DNA of 64,000 bases from Auricularia sp. M13 (taxonomy: Eukaryota > Basidiomycota > Agaricomycetes > Auriculariales > Auriculariaceae). Below the pieces are notes generated by a model. The model had not been told where the DNA came from, searched no databases, and was given only the letters and a program-made list of their open reading frames with translations. The stretch lies in assembly GCA_037042915.1 (NCBI GenBank), contig CM073193.1, positions 6,386,001 to 6,450,000 on the forward strand, written 5' to 3'. This document shows positions 11,337 to 20,917 of this stretch, in pieces (position 1 is the first letter of the stretch; every line of letters begins with the position of its first letter). A program made the position numbers and the translations under genes.

Positions 11337-11853
11337 TCAGTTATCGGGCGCCCATTCCAGAACTGCGCGGAACGGGTGCAGGCCCTGCCAGAAAAGTGTC
11401 ACTGGCGTGTTGGTGGGCACATTGTCGATGTTCCACACGGTATGCAGGTCCTGCGTGGCGAGCTTGCCGTCCAATTCCTACGAAACCCAGCGGCGTCATT
11501 ATGCAAGCTGCACGCGAGAGGTTTGCACATACATAGAAATCAAGCGCTTTGGCGCGCGTGCTACACATGAGCGGGCCGCTGCGGTTGCTGAGGTCCCAGC
11601 CGCATGCGCCTGCACCGGCGTCGAGCGTCGAGCCGTCCAATACGCTCGAGGACTTGGCCTTCACGTTGAAGCTCGCACATGATGCTAAGTCGCCGGTGAC
11701 CTTGCCCGTTGAGGTAAGGCAGCCGACCGTCGTGGTCGCGCCGGACGTCTCATTCAGTGTCGAGACGATGACAGTGCCCTTGTTCCCGGGCACGGCCTTC
11801 TGCGCGAATGCGGCCGTTGCGCAGACTACGAAAAACGTGAATGACGTGCGCAT
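11337..11853 (-). CDS. Small secreted protein, unrecognised
   Basis: Two exons (11533-11853 and 11337-11477) joined by a 55-nt GTATGT...GTAG intron in phase 0 give 153 residues. The ATG at 11853 begins a signal peptide (MRTSFTFFVVCATAAFA) with cleavage expected after AFA-Q; the upstream in-frame ATG would hide it. The mature protein is beta-rich with four or five cysteines (VGCLTST, ASCASF, GACGWDL, LMCST) and ends LEWAPDN. It loosely resembles the small beta domain found C-terminal in some fungal RNase T2 proteins, but no catalytic motif is present. Function unknown. AT-rich TATA-like sequence lies near 11928-11940. Confidence 0.7.
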
Positions 11854-12930
11854 GTCTGTCGAGTGCTGTCGAGTTGGCAGGAGCGGTTGGGGGCGTGCAG
11901 GGTGCATGGGTACGGTGAAGCACCGCCTATTTATTCCTTCATCCATGCGGTATTTTAGAAGCACTCGAGCTCATCGCTAACAAACACATTATTAATACGA
12001 TCAAGATGCCTCGGAAAATGGCTCAGCGCGCCTACTGCATGGCCTTCATTTCAGTCGGTGCCTGCTTGGAGCAACTGAGGAGGTCCCCAGACCACTGTGA
12101 GACTAGTTTCTCAGGCTCGGGAGTCAGGATAGACTTCACCCCTATTTCCCCGCAGGCTTCCCCAGATGCGCCGGAAGTTATTTTCATTTGATGCCTGTTG
12201 GAACTTCCCGGACTACTGTGACAGAAACCAGTTTCTCATGCTCAGGATAGACGTCTAACGTCCCCTATACTTTCCCAGATGCGTCGGAGGTCATGGCAGA
12301 AAGTTGAGTCTCAGGCGGCAACTGCAAATAAATCGCCTCCCGTGAGGTCCTTGCAGAGCGGTCGGTCTTGGAATGAGCCAGAAGCTACCGATCGGCCATC
12401 GACTGCTGACATTTTGCTGACGGAGCCTGTCATGCGCATTGGGTCATACGTGTAGTAAATGAAGCCTCGTGAATAAATGATCCCATCACCGAATCAACTG
12501 CAAAGACATGTTGAACTTGTACACGGAAGCAGAAGAGATGCATGATGCACAATTGAGTATTGAGAGAACTAAGTAAATTGACAGTCTGAAGGTAACAGTG
12601 AGCCTAGAGAGGTCAACAGTGGCAGGGCCGCCGTCGCCTTCGTAACTAATAACCAGGACTTGACATGCTAAATCAGTTTCCACTCATGTGAGGCTGAATA
12701 ATACCATGACACCGATACTAATTAAACGCATCTGATTTCCGAGAGTCCAATAGGCCTCGCAGACTCTGCAAGACGGTAAAGCGTCAGGATTGCATCAACT
12801 ACCGGAGCGGCATCACGCTCAGCATGGTCGACAACTCTGGCGTGAATCGCGGCTGCCTGTAGAGATCTACTACGGATAGAAATCCTCATTATGTACACTT
12901 ATATGATAGCAGTAACGGGGACTCAATAGT
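11854..12930. other. Intergenic with a local duplication
   Basis: It contains the upstream region of the small secreted protein gene and the imperfect direct repeat listed separately. No open frame with recognisable content was seen. Confidence 0.45.
12059..12293. repeat. Imperfect direct duplication, two units of about 100-120 bp
   Basis: Unit A (about 12059-12180) and unit B (about 12191-12293) share blocks in the same order: TGCCTG, GAC-ACTGTGA, AGTTTCTCA-GCTC, CAGGATAGAC, CCCCTAT and CCCAGATGCG-CGGA. Small indels separate the blocks. No coding frame is evident in either unit. Confidence 0.65.
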
Positions 12931-14162
12931 TTAGCTATTCATGTAGTTCTGACCGAGGGAATTCGGCGTCCCGTCGCTGTTGACCAGCGAGTTCGCTTGG
13001 GGCACCCCTCCCGGCATGCTCGGCCACATACCTGGGTGGATGCAGACCAGTTAGCATAAGCCCGTATCCAAATCGAAAGGGTCCTTACCGAACCAGAAAT
13101 ATCCAGCGATGTAATCCTGGTTGTTCATCCAATCGGTAGTATCATCCATGAAACTCCTCGCTTTTGCGCTGTCGCACGAAGTTTGTCCAGAGAAGTCCTA
13201 GACGAACACGCATCAATATATTGGCAGGAGCGAAGGATGTGAACGGGGAGCTCACCTGGCACGCGAACTCGGTGATGATTAGGTTCTTGCCGACGGTGTT
13301 GTGGAATTCAGCCTGGTTAGTGAGACTGATGAGTGCTTCTGCTGGGGGACGAGATAGCAGCGACTATACCACGTAGGTCTTGAACGACGTAGCGTTGGTG
13401 CCGTACCAATGCACCGCATAGTAGTCGACCGAGTCGTGGCAATCGGGACACAGGCTACGCCAGGTCCTCTGCCAGTTCAGGCCGTCGGGTGCCTGGTTCG
13501 TCGAGTGCGAGATGAGCTTGTAGCCCTGGTTCGCCTTGAGGGGCATGAGGTAGGTCCTCCAGATGTCGATGCCGCGCCCGACGCTCATCTGCGACTGGCC
13601 CGCCTGGTTGACTCTGACAGGCGCTCGCATGAGCGGAATTCGAAAGAACATGCAGTAATCAGGCTGATTCAGGCACGAACTCATTGCAGCCCATGGCGTG
13701 GGTACCATAGCCCCGAGTAACGTGCCCCCAGTCGACAATGCTTTGCTCTCCCCAAAGCATCGGCCTGCGTAATGTTCAGCATCGCACCAATGGCTCGCAG
13801 ACACATATCTACCAGAAGGGGAGATCGGACGGTTGCAGGTCAGGCTTCCACGGCGACCAGTTATAGGAACTGTTCCGAGCAAGATCAGGGTTTCCCCCTG
13901 GCAAAGAGCTGTACTGCCCAAGGCGTACCCTATGGTATTGCCATTCTTGAAATTCCTGAACACGGTTTGAGGCGACGCCCAGTCCGCGGCGATGCCGATC
14001 TTATGTCTGTTATTGGCGCGCTTCTCCGCTGCGCAGAGGATGGTTCAGAAGGACGACGCGAGAGGGAGTACGAGCAGTCGGCTCACCGTCAGTCGCGGCG
14101 GCGTTCGCGCCTAGAGAGCACATGGCAATGGCCAAGACGGCAAAGATTGTAACTCGAGCCAT
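12931..14162 (-). CDS. GH128 (Asl1-like) endo-beta-1,3-glucanase, secreted
   Basis: Eight exons give 273 residues: 14087-14162, 13929-14028, 13813-13869, 13677-13764, 13370-13603, 13256-13312, 13089-13197 and 12931-13031. All seven introns are GT-AG with matching phases. It begins with a signal peptide (MARVTIFAVLAIAMCSLGANA) and a KR site before the mature domain. GH128 landmarks follow in order: SYNWSPW, FWPMLWG, MGCNE (acid/base Glu; NEP in most members, here NEF), APDGLNW, YYAVHWYGTNAT, IITEFACQ (nucleophile Glu), AGYFWFGMWP and NSLG. GH128 enzymes cut beta-1,3-glucan, so it may remodel or recycle the cell wall. A TATAAAT box lies about 85 bp upstream. Confidence 0.93.
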
Positions 14163-14194
14163 CGCCGGTAGTGGGTGGATGAAAACGGATAGTT

Positions 14195-14212
14195 GGGGGG
14201 GGGGGGGGGGGG
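14195..14212. repeat. 18-G homopolymer in the GH128 promoter
   Basis: Eighteen consecutive G residues on the plus strand (C on the coding strand), 33 bp before the GH128 start codon and between it and the TATA box, so it would lie in the 5' UTR. The length may be a sequencing estimate. Confidence 0.85.
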
Positions 14213-14242
14213 TGGTTTATCGAAGTCCCACTGAGTACGAGC

Positions 14243-14249
14243 ATTTATA
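14243..14249 (-). promoter_or_regulatory. TATA box of the GH128 gene
   Basis: TATAAAT on the minus strand, about 81-87 bp before the ATG at 14162. Confidence 0.6.
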
Positions 14250-15314
14250 AGAGTTTCTAGGAAGCCAATAAAAGCACATGATGCTTTTGCAGCGCTTGCC
14301 TAGGCCGAGAGGCGCGCTCATCCTGTTTGCGAGCATCCCATTTCGATCCATCCACGGTACCGGCGGACCCGCCGTAAGAGGATCTGAAGATGATCCTGTT
14401 CATCGCTCGCTGCGCGTCTTAACAAGTATCCATAGGGTCTCTCGTTGCACCTGACATATGCATTAGCCGTGGCCACGTGCTGTTCGCGACAGGAGCCCGA
14501 TAATCTGAGGGAAAATGGCGACGGTACATGCACTAGCAGATGGGCAGCCGCCGACGAATGTTTTAGTTGACATGAGATAGCACAGGTAGCCATGGCGCTG
14601 ACACTGCCGATCGTGGCGCCTTGGAGGGTTGCAGCTGAGACGAAATGCACGGTGCCGCGTGGAGGCGCCGAAGTCGATGTTCCACAAAACGCCGAGTTGT
14701 GAGAGATCCGTGTAAAGCGAGATATGCAGGGATAATGCAGGTCTACCAAACAGCCAGAATTAGGAGTGCGAAGGTGCTCTCCCTGCCCGCCTGATGCTGC
14801 GGCCTGAGCAACAGGCGAACAGGAAGTGCTGAAATTTATGAAACCCGAACGCCGACAACTCGGAGCAGAAGTTTGCCATCTTCTGTGGCTGCCCGGAGAG
14901 AGTCCGCGGCGAAAATCGTGGCGAGAATCCAGAGCGTCTAGCACTGAAGGCGCGGAGAGGTCTGAGGCTGAACATGGCATGCATTTGGCTATGCAGCATA
15001 CCGAGCCGCACGAATCAAAGAGATGGAAAGACAGCGTAAACGCTCACTACGCAAAGCTTCGCAAAACTCGATCTCCGGGCCAGCGCCAGAGCAGCGCACG
15101 CATTACGAAGCTCGCTTCTAGCTTGGTAAAGAGCCATTCCAAACGCCAGGAATGTTGAGATGTCAGATAATTGTTTCAAAATGTGATTCGAGGTGTGTGC
15201 TGCTGGAGAAATAGCTGTAGTGGTCTGGCCAGGAGATTTTTTCGCCTCTTTGGTTGGTGGTGGCTGGTCAAGTCGTGTGAACTCCGACGACATCGTTCGC
15301 TCCGCACCTCGAGG
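14250..15314. other. Intergenic, no gene recognised
   Basis: A 220-codon minus-strand frame (14318-14980) and overlapping plus-strand frames show no domain, signal peptide or splice logic. The first exon of the downstream coiled-coil gene may lie near the right end of this stretch. Confidence 0.35.
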
Positions 15315-16258
15315 ATGCGACGCGCCGCCAGCTTGCGCAGCCATACGCGCTCTGCCACCACTTCTTCTGCCAACGCGTCTAACGCTGTAGACGAGCTGGG
15401 CACACTGCGCGAGGAAGGCGGCGCCGACGAGAGCCTGCGCACGGCACTGCGCGAGAACGAGAAGGCACGTGCGCGGGGCGCTGCCTGCCATATGCTCCCC
15501 GAGTAACACTCTGCAGTTAAAGGATCAGGTCCAGGCGCTCCAGACCATGCTGGCCCAGCGGCCGCCGCTCGAGACGATACAAGAGCTACAGAAGGTCCGT
15601 GCTCATCCGGACGCTGAATTCTGCCATTCAATTTGTCTTGAAGGAATATAGCAACCTGGATCTGATATTGCAAGGCACCCAACGGGAGAATGAACGCTGC
15701 ATGGCTGAGCTCGAAAGGTGCGGACGGTCCAACCTGTCATTCGCGCCACCGGAATGTTCTTCTGATCCATCGCAGGGCAAAGCAACGAGAGAAGACGCTC
15801 GAGGCTCATCTGACAAAGTTAGTTGGGGAGAATTGGCAGGTCAGACAGTCGCGTTGTCTCGTCCATCCTTCGCTGACCTTGCTCATCGCAGAATATGGTG
15901 GGCATCGCGCCCAGCACGACTAGCAGCATTATGTCTGGTCCGCGGCCCAGTCTCGGCTCTGCGTCACCCAGCCGCAGAGGCACGTCCGAGTCGCCTGTTC
16001 CTCCCGGCGCATCTGCGTCGTCGGAAGTCAGCAACGAAACGAAGATGGCGCATCTCGAGCAGATTCGCATGCTTGGTACGTTCCACCGTCGATCGTACGC
16101 TTGAGCACTGAAGTTGTGTTGCGCGCGCGTCAGTCCTCGGGATGGACCAGCGTCTGCAAACGCGCGAAGACGCTTTGGCGAAGGCGCTGGAGCGTGCCGA
16201 GGCGCAGGGCGCACGCTTCGATGCGCTCGTCAAAGAAATGGATGTGGGATCGACCTAG
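15315..16258 (+). CDS. Coiled-coil protein, unrecognised
   Basis: Six exons are proposed: 15315-15464, 15517-15594, 15644-15717, 15776-15839, 15892-16075 and 16134-16258, giving about 224 residues in one phase-consistent frame. The first intron works only with a GC donor (AAG|GCACGT...CTGCAG). Two long heptad regions stand out: LKDQVQALQTMLAQ through RENERCMAELERAKQREKTL, and a C-terminal one from HLEQIRMLVLGMDQRLQ to ARFDALVKEMD. A Ser/Pro-rich linker lies between them (SGPRPSLGSASPSRRGTSES). The pattern suggests a structural or cytoskeletal adaptor, but I cannot name the family. The N-terminus is uncertain and upstream exons are possible. Confidence 0.6.
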
Positions 16259-16951
16259 CGCGGACTCTCATCAAGGCCTTTCCTCTTTACCTGTAGACCG
16301 TACGTACCCTCCGGACACCCATTGTATATCATACCCCGCATTCTCTGTCTGTATCTGAACTTCCTTGGTGAATCCACCATGTGCCTCATTCCGAAACCGA
16401 TCTCCATTGAGCAGGACAGCGATCACAAACGCGAAAAATGTAAGATTCAAGGCATGATTATGATTCCTGGTGTCGGGCAAATGCCGGGGCGCAAATTGAC
16501 CACGAGCGTACTTTCGCAGCTCACTCATTGTACAAGCTTGAGCTTTCAATTGAGCATACACGAATTTGCCGGAGAAGACTCTAGGTAATACCGACAAGCA
16601 ACCCCAGCAGGGTTGCTTGACGAGCATGTTCGGTTTCCATTTACATGATCTAATATGGGCAAGCTACTTACGAGGGAACAGTGCCAGCCTGACGACTGGA
16701 CTGACATGAAGCGAAGAGAACGTTAAGCCATCGATGACTGCAAAAGGCAAGTCATTGGCTATCTTGCCACGTTCCTTCCGAGCAGGGCCTGTGTTCGTGG
16801 CTATCGGTGAGAATCGCGGCGGTAGTCACTTTCAATGCATGCCCGCATGGTCACGCGCAATTGATACCCAGTTTATAACGCAGTTCGCAAGATGACCCTG
16901 TGTCCTTGACCGCGCGGTGGGGCTCCAGCGACGTAGTATGAGGGGCCGCCG
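16259..16951. other. Intergenic between convergent genes
   Basis: 3' flanks of the coiled-coil and BTB genes. No supported gene, RNA or repeat was seen. Confidence 0.4.
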
Positions 16952-18072
16952 TCAATTCCGCTGCAAGAAATGCTGCAACGAGATTAGCTTCGCTATCGTT
17001 TGACCCTCATGACTGGCAGATGTGTACCGTTGACCTCGTGTTTCGGGCACAGTCATCCCCGATGAGCCCGAAGGTGGGAGAATGGAAGGCGAGGCATGGC
17101 GTGGCAAAGCTTCGATCTGTACACTCACTGGATCGTCTTCTGCAGATGCAGGTAAGTCGCACATCTGCAAAGTCTCAACGGGCAGACATGCCTTGACTTC
17201 AGACCACTCTTTTGAGATTGTCTTAACATGATCTGCTACGGCCTGTCCACACCGCGAGCATGGGCCCCTGTATGCGATGGGGTTCAGGGCGGCTTCGATC
17301 GCTGAGCAAGTAATATCTGGCCTATTACAAGGGCTTGAGCGCCCGTATGGACTTGAGGAGAGACGAACCTGGCGTTGAAGATGAATTCGGAAACAGCCAG
17401 CGCCCAAGGGCTGAGCACATTTTCCTGGCGGTCCGCGGCGCGGCAGGCCAGGTCTTCGGACGCGTGCAGGACAAGCGGGCGCGTGATGATGCGCTTAAAG
17501 GCCTCTACGCGGCCGAGGTGCAGGAAGTAGAGCCGCTTCATGTACACCGCGCCGACCGCGAGCGTCCACTCCTCGCTCAGCTCGGTGAGCGGCACCCCGA
17601 GCAGGTGCTCGCTCGCGGCGGCGGCGAGCGCGTAGCAGTCGTAGCACGCCGCGATCGCGTAGACGTCCTGGGCTCCGCCCGGCCGGTGCACGTGCGCAAG
17701 CAGCGCATTGAACAGCGCAGTGCCCGGCTGCGGTGGGCGGGTCTCGTAGCTGGCCATCGCCTCCATGACACGAAGGAGCGCCGGCCACGGCAGCCTGCCT
17801 TCGGATAGGTCAAGGCCGTATATGTTGTGCAGAACAACGTCGAGGACTTCAGAGTCATCGGGGAGTGATATTGGAGCTGACTGAGACGATGGCTGCCTTA
17901 GGTGTCCTCCGAAGGCGTTGGCTGAGGCCTGCGCGAGGAGCTCCTGGTGCACGCAGAACAGCATTCCATTTGAGGACCGCAAGAAGGTGTCGGGTGGAGC
18001 CCAACTGGCCGCTGTAAAGAGCGCTCGCGTGTTGAACGTGCTTGAAACTGGCGCTTGTGGAGTGTACTGCAA
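16952..18072 (-). CDS. BTB/POZ domain protein
   Basis: Two exons (17369-18072 and 16952-17321) joined by a 47-nt GT-AG intron (17322-17368) give 357 residues. The BTB core lies near residues 25-130: PDTFLRSSNGMLFCVHQELL, then ISLPDDSEVLDVVLHNIYGL. An alpha-helical BACK-like part follows (YAIAACYDCYALAAAASEHL). After the intron the frame continues with AIEAALNPIAYRGPC--C and HVKTISKEWSEVK, a tail I recall from agaricomycete BTB proteins. Such proteins may be Cullin-3 adaptors or transcriptional regulators; the partner here is unknown. The C-terminal 70 residues are low-complexity and the true stop could differ. Confidence 0.82.
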
Positions 18073-18819
18073 CTTTCCGGCGTTCAGCTATGTGGCAGCT
18101 CGATCTCACGGCCCGAATGTACATACCATCACGGGTGACACGCGAAGAGCTTATCGGGAAGGTAAGCTCCTGGCTGTAGATGCTGTGGGACTGCAGGTCC
18201 AAGAGGGTCAGGCTAATATCTTGAAAATACTGGACCCGTTGAGCCAGCTCCATGGCAAGAAAGCACTTGGTATTCCTGAGACCGATTGTGCCCCACAAAG
18301 CGGCCGGCAAAGTCCGATAGTGAGACGTTGTTTGTGATGGTGGCCCAAGCTCCGTGCCTCCGATACGCATCCGAGCTGTTGTCGCTCCGAGGGCTTTGAG
18401 TGGTGACACCATCTCGCACCTCTCTGAGTCGGGACTTGCCCTGAGAGTACATTGCATAAAAAAAAACGAAACAGACATCTCATACTCGGTGAAGAACACA
18501 GTGGCACGGTCATGGGGTCGGCTCCGAGGTGGGATCCGGGACACAGCAGTATGGAGCAGGCGGCAGCGCCGGAAGCACCGAGCCGTTATCGTCCGAACAT
18601 TGATAGGTCCGAGCCGCTGGGACCATCGGAGCCGAGTCCTCCAGGTCGTTCTTTGCGAGGGACCTGCTCCGTGAGACAGGACAAGATGATAACAGGGTTA
18701 CAACTCGCTGTAATGCAGAGGACAGGAAAGCCTTGGTACATAATTCAGAGCAACTTTCCACCGTAACCTGGGCCCTGCATAAATAGAGTAAATCAAGGAC
18801 AAGGGACATAATTCGGCTC
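18073..18819. other. Intergenic, no gene recognised
   Basis: Frames on both strands overlap and carry no domain. A 229-codon minus-strand frame (17855-18544) runs into the BTB gene in another frame and was rejected. Confidence 0.4.
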
Positions 18820-20364
18820 TCAGTTATGGCGCTTGGTGCGACACCTCGTTGCCAGGCTTGGCAGCTTAAAAGTCGTCAGTACAGCGCTGTGGTCAGACGT
18901 CCACTCGTTATCCGCGTGGTCCGGCTCCGGCTTGGGCTTCCCGACGATGAGGGTCTTGGACTCGACAACGTCGAGGCTGCCCTTGAAGTAGATGAAGTCA
19001 ATGCGGTCCATGGGCTCAGGCTTGTCGCCGTTCTTGAGGTAGATAGGCGACCACGTGATGCCCTGCTCCTGTGCGGGATCAGGGTGCGCGACGCGGTATG
19101 AGTCCTGCAGCGTCGCGTTGATCGGGTACGTGGACGTCGGCCACGGCACGTTGGAGTAGCCGCAATTCTTCTCCTTAAGCGCGTCTGTGTAGTCAAGGAG
19201 CGAGGGCGCGTTGAAGTCGCCAGTGAGAAACACGGGGATGCGGTCCGCGGCGTCGATGTCGTCTTTCATCGCAGCGACGGTGTCTCTAATCTGCGGCGTG
19301 CGGTTTGACTTCTCCTCGTTCTTGAGCGTCTGCTCGACGGTGAGGTGGTCGAAGCAGAAGTCGTACGGGCCATACGGCGTGTAGCCGAGATGCACGTTCC
19401 ACACCGTGATCTGCTGCGCGTCGCCGTCAAGCGCGATGCGCGCTGCCTGGCCGAACGAGAGCTTGGTATTCGTCGAGACGATGGGGTAGCGCGAGATGAT
19501 GCCCGGATCGCCGCCTTGCAGGAAGTACCAGCCCAGCGCGTTGGCGAGGCGCATGGCGTGGCCGCCCGTGCTCTCCTGCAGACCCACAACGTCGGCGCCG
19601 CTGTTGGCCAGGAAGCGTACCTGCTTCTCGTGGTAGTTGTTGACCTGAGTGCCACCGTGCCAGAGGTTGAAGGTCATGACCTTGAGCTGCTCGACGAGAG
19701 CCGCCTTAGACGAGCGCACGGGGACAGTGACGTTGAGCTGAGCGCTGGAGCCGGAATCTGCCTTCGCCTCGACTGTGAAGGTGGTGTCCTCGTCGGACGA
19801 CCCTGGCGTGCCAGTAATGACGCCTTCGGAAGAGATCTTGGCCCAGCCGCCGTTGGCGATGCTGAAGCTGATTGTGGAGTCACCACCGCCTTTCAACAGA
19901 CCGCGGATGTTGGCCCGGAACGCATCGCCCTGGCGGGCATTGTGCGTCGTTGTCGACTCAACAAGCCAGGACACTGGGCCAGCTGCGCCAGCGAATGTCA
20001 CGTTGATCGGGTCGGCGAGCCATTGGTAGCCATCCTTCGCTAGGTAGAAGGCGGTGTACAGTCCAGCCTGCAGGTTGTCCGTCTTGAGCCGGACGGTACC
20101 CTCAGCACTGGGCGCATACTGCCAGACGAGCGAGGGCTGGTCCTGTTTCTGGTTGACGGGGCCGCCGCCAGACGCGTAGTACAGGCCGACCCAGTTCTTA
20201 GCGTCGGTGTCCTTGGTAGCGTAGTGGAACGTGAACAGCGGCTTGCCGTTCGCGAGTTCAAGTGTCCCGGAAGCTCTCGCAGCGGCGGTGGGCGATGCGC
20301 GCGACGGCGCAGCGAAGCCGAGGAACGCGACAATAGTCGTAAGAAATACACAAGGAAAAGACAT
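18820..20364 (-). CDS. Secreted endonuclease/exonuclease/phosphatase-fold protein with N-terminal beta domains
   Basis: Single exon of 514 codons from the Met at 20364; the frame is open further upstream. That Met begins a signal peptide (MSFPCVFLTTIVAFLGFAAP), and a TATAAG box at 20404-20409 sits only 40 bp upstream, so the Met at 20382 is less likely. Residues 25-130 and 130-210 look like two beta-sandwich modules (KNWVGLYYASGGGPV; GVITGTPGSSDEDTTFTVEA). The EEP domain follows with its catalytic blocks: VMTFNLWHGG, VVGLQES, VWNVHLGYTP, FLTGDFNAPS and WTSDHSAVLTTF. The fold includes DNases, phosphatases and phosphodiesterases; the substrate cannot be told. A second secreted EEP gene lies at 36744-38238. 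Confidence 0.88.
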   Translation of the reverse strand: MSFPCVFLTTIVAFLGFAAPSRASPTAAARASGTLELANGKPLFTFHYATKDTDAKNWVGLYYASGGGPVNQKQDQPSLVWQYAPSAEGTVRLKTDNLQAGLYTAFYLAKDGYQWLADPINVTFAGAAGPVSWLVESTTTHNARQGDAFRANIRGLLKGGGDSTISFSIANGGWAKISSEGVITGTPGSSDEDTTFTVEAKADSGSSAQLNVTVPVRSSKAALVEQLKVMTFNLWHGGTQVNNYHEKQVRFLANSGADVVGLQESTGGHAMRLANALGWYFLQGGDPGIISRYPIVSTNTKLSFGQAARIALDGDAQQITVWNVHLGYTPYGPYDFCFDHLTVEQTLKNEEKSNRTPQIRDTVAAMKDDIDAADRIPVFLTGDFNAPSLLDYTDALKEKNCGYSNVPWPTSTYPINATLQDSYRVAHPDPAQEQGITWSPIYLKNGDKPEPMDRIDFIYFKGSLDVVESKTLIVGKPKPEPDHADNEWTSDHSAVLTTFKLPSLATRCRTKRHN

Positions 20365-20403
20365 GGCAGAATGGGCCCTCATGCGACCAGCGCCCGTTGC
20401 GAT

Positions 20404-20409
20404 CTTATA
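20404..20409 (-). promoter_or_regulatory. TATA box of the secreted EEP gene
   Basis: GTATAAGA on the minus strand, 40 bp before the Met at 20364. This spacing favours that Met over the one at 20382 and the frame opening at 20535. Confidence 0.5.
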
Positions 20410-20917
20410 CCCATGCACATGGCTCCGCGGATACGACCAGCCTGAGGATGTGACAATCCACTTGCACGACTGAGAAGGAAGGAAGGAAGCTGATACTGAA
20501 GCCGATCCATCGCAAATCATGATCAGACCGGTCAACTGGCAATGCGCAGTCTATTACTCTGACGTCTGACTCAAGTCTTGAGCTTCATCCTTTGCTGGCA
20601 GAAACGTGGGCCTTACGTGCTGGCAGAACCATATCGTAGTCTTGACGCTGCTCCTCCGGCTCAAAGACCACCAATTGAGGGTGTAACCGACTGAGAAACC
20701 GAGCTATCACACGCACACGCATACAATATCCAGAATCCAGGAGGAGCTAGACTCTGAGCTCTGCACGACATGCCACTATTGCAGTAACTTCTAGTAACGT
20801 ACACCTCCGTGGCAATCTGTCCTCTGTCGTCACAAATCAAGCCTAGTAGGAGACGCGGCGGCACGCACATGTCCACGAACCCACATGGAACAAGGTGTTC
20901 TCATGGAGCTGTTGCTA
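20410..20917. other. Intergenic, no gene recognised
   Basis: Upstream region of the EEP gene and 3' flank of the second NmrA gene. Nothing further seen. Confidence 0.4.

Noticed and set aside
14318-14980. 220-codon minus-strand open frame
   Set aside because: No domain, signal peptide, splice logic or codon bias; it overlaps other random frames in a GC-rich region.
17855-18544. 229-codon minus-strand frame upstream of the BTB gene
   Set aside because: It runs into the BTB coding region in another frame and has no recognisable content.
20382-20535. Longer N-terminus for the secreted EEP gene
   Set aside because: It lies upstream of the TATA box at 20404-20409 and would bury the signal peptide.
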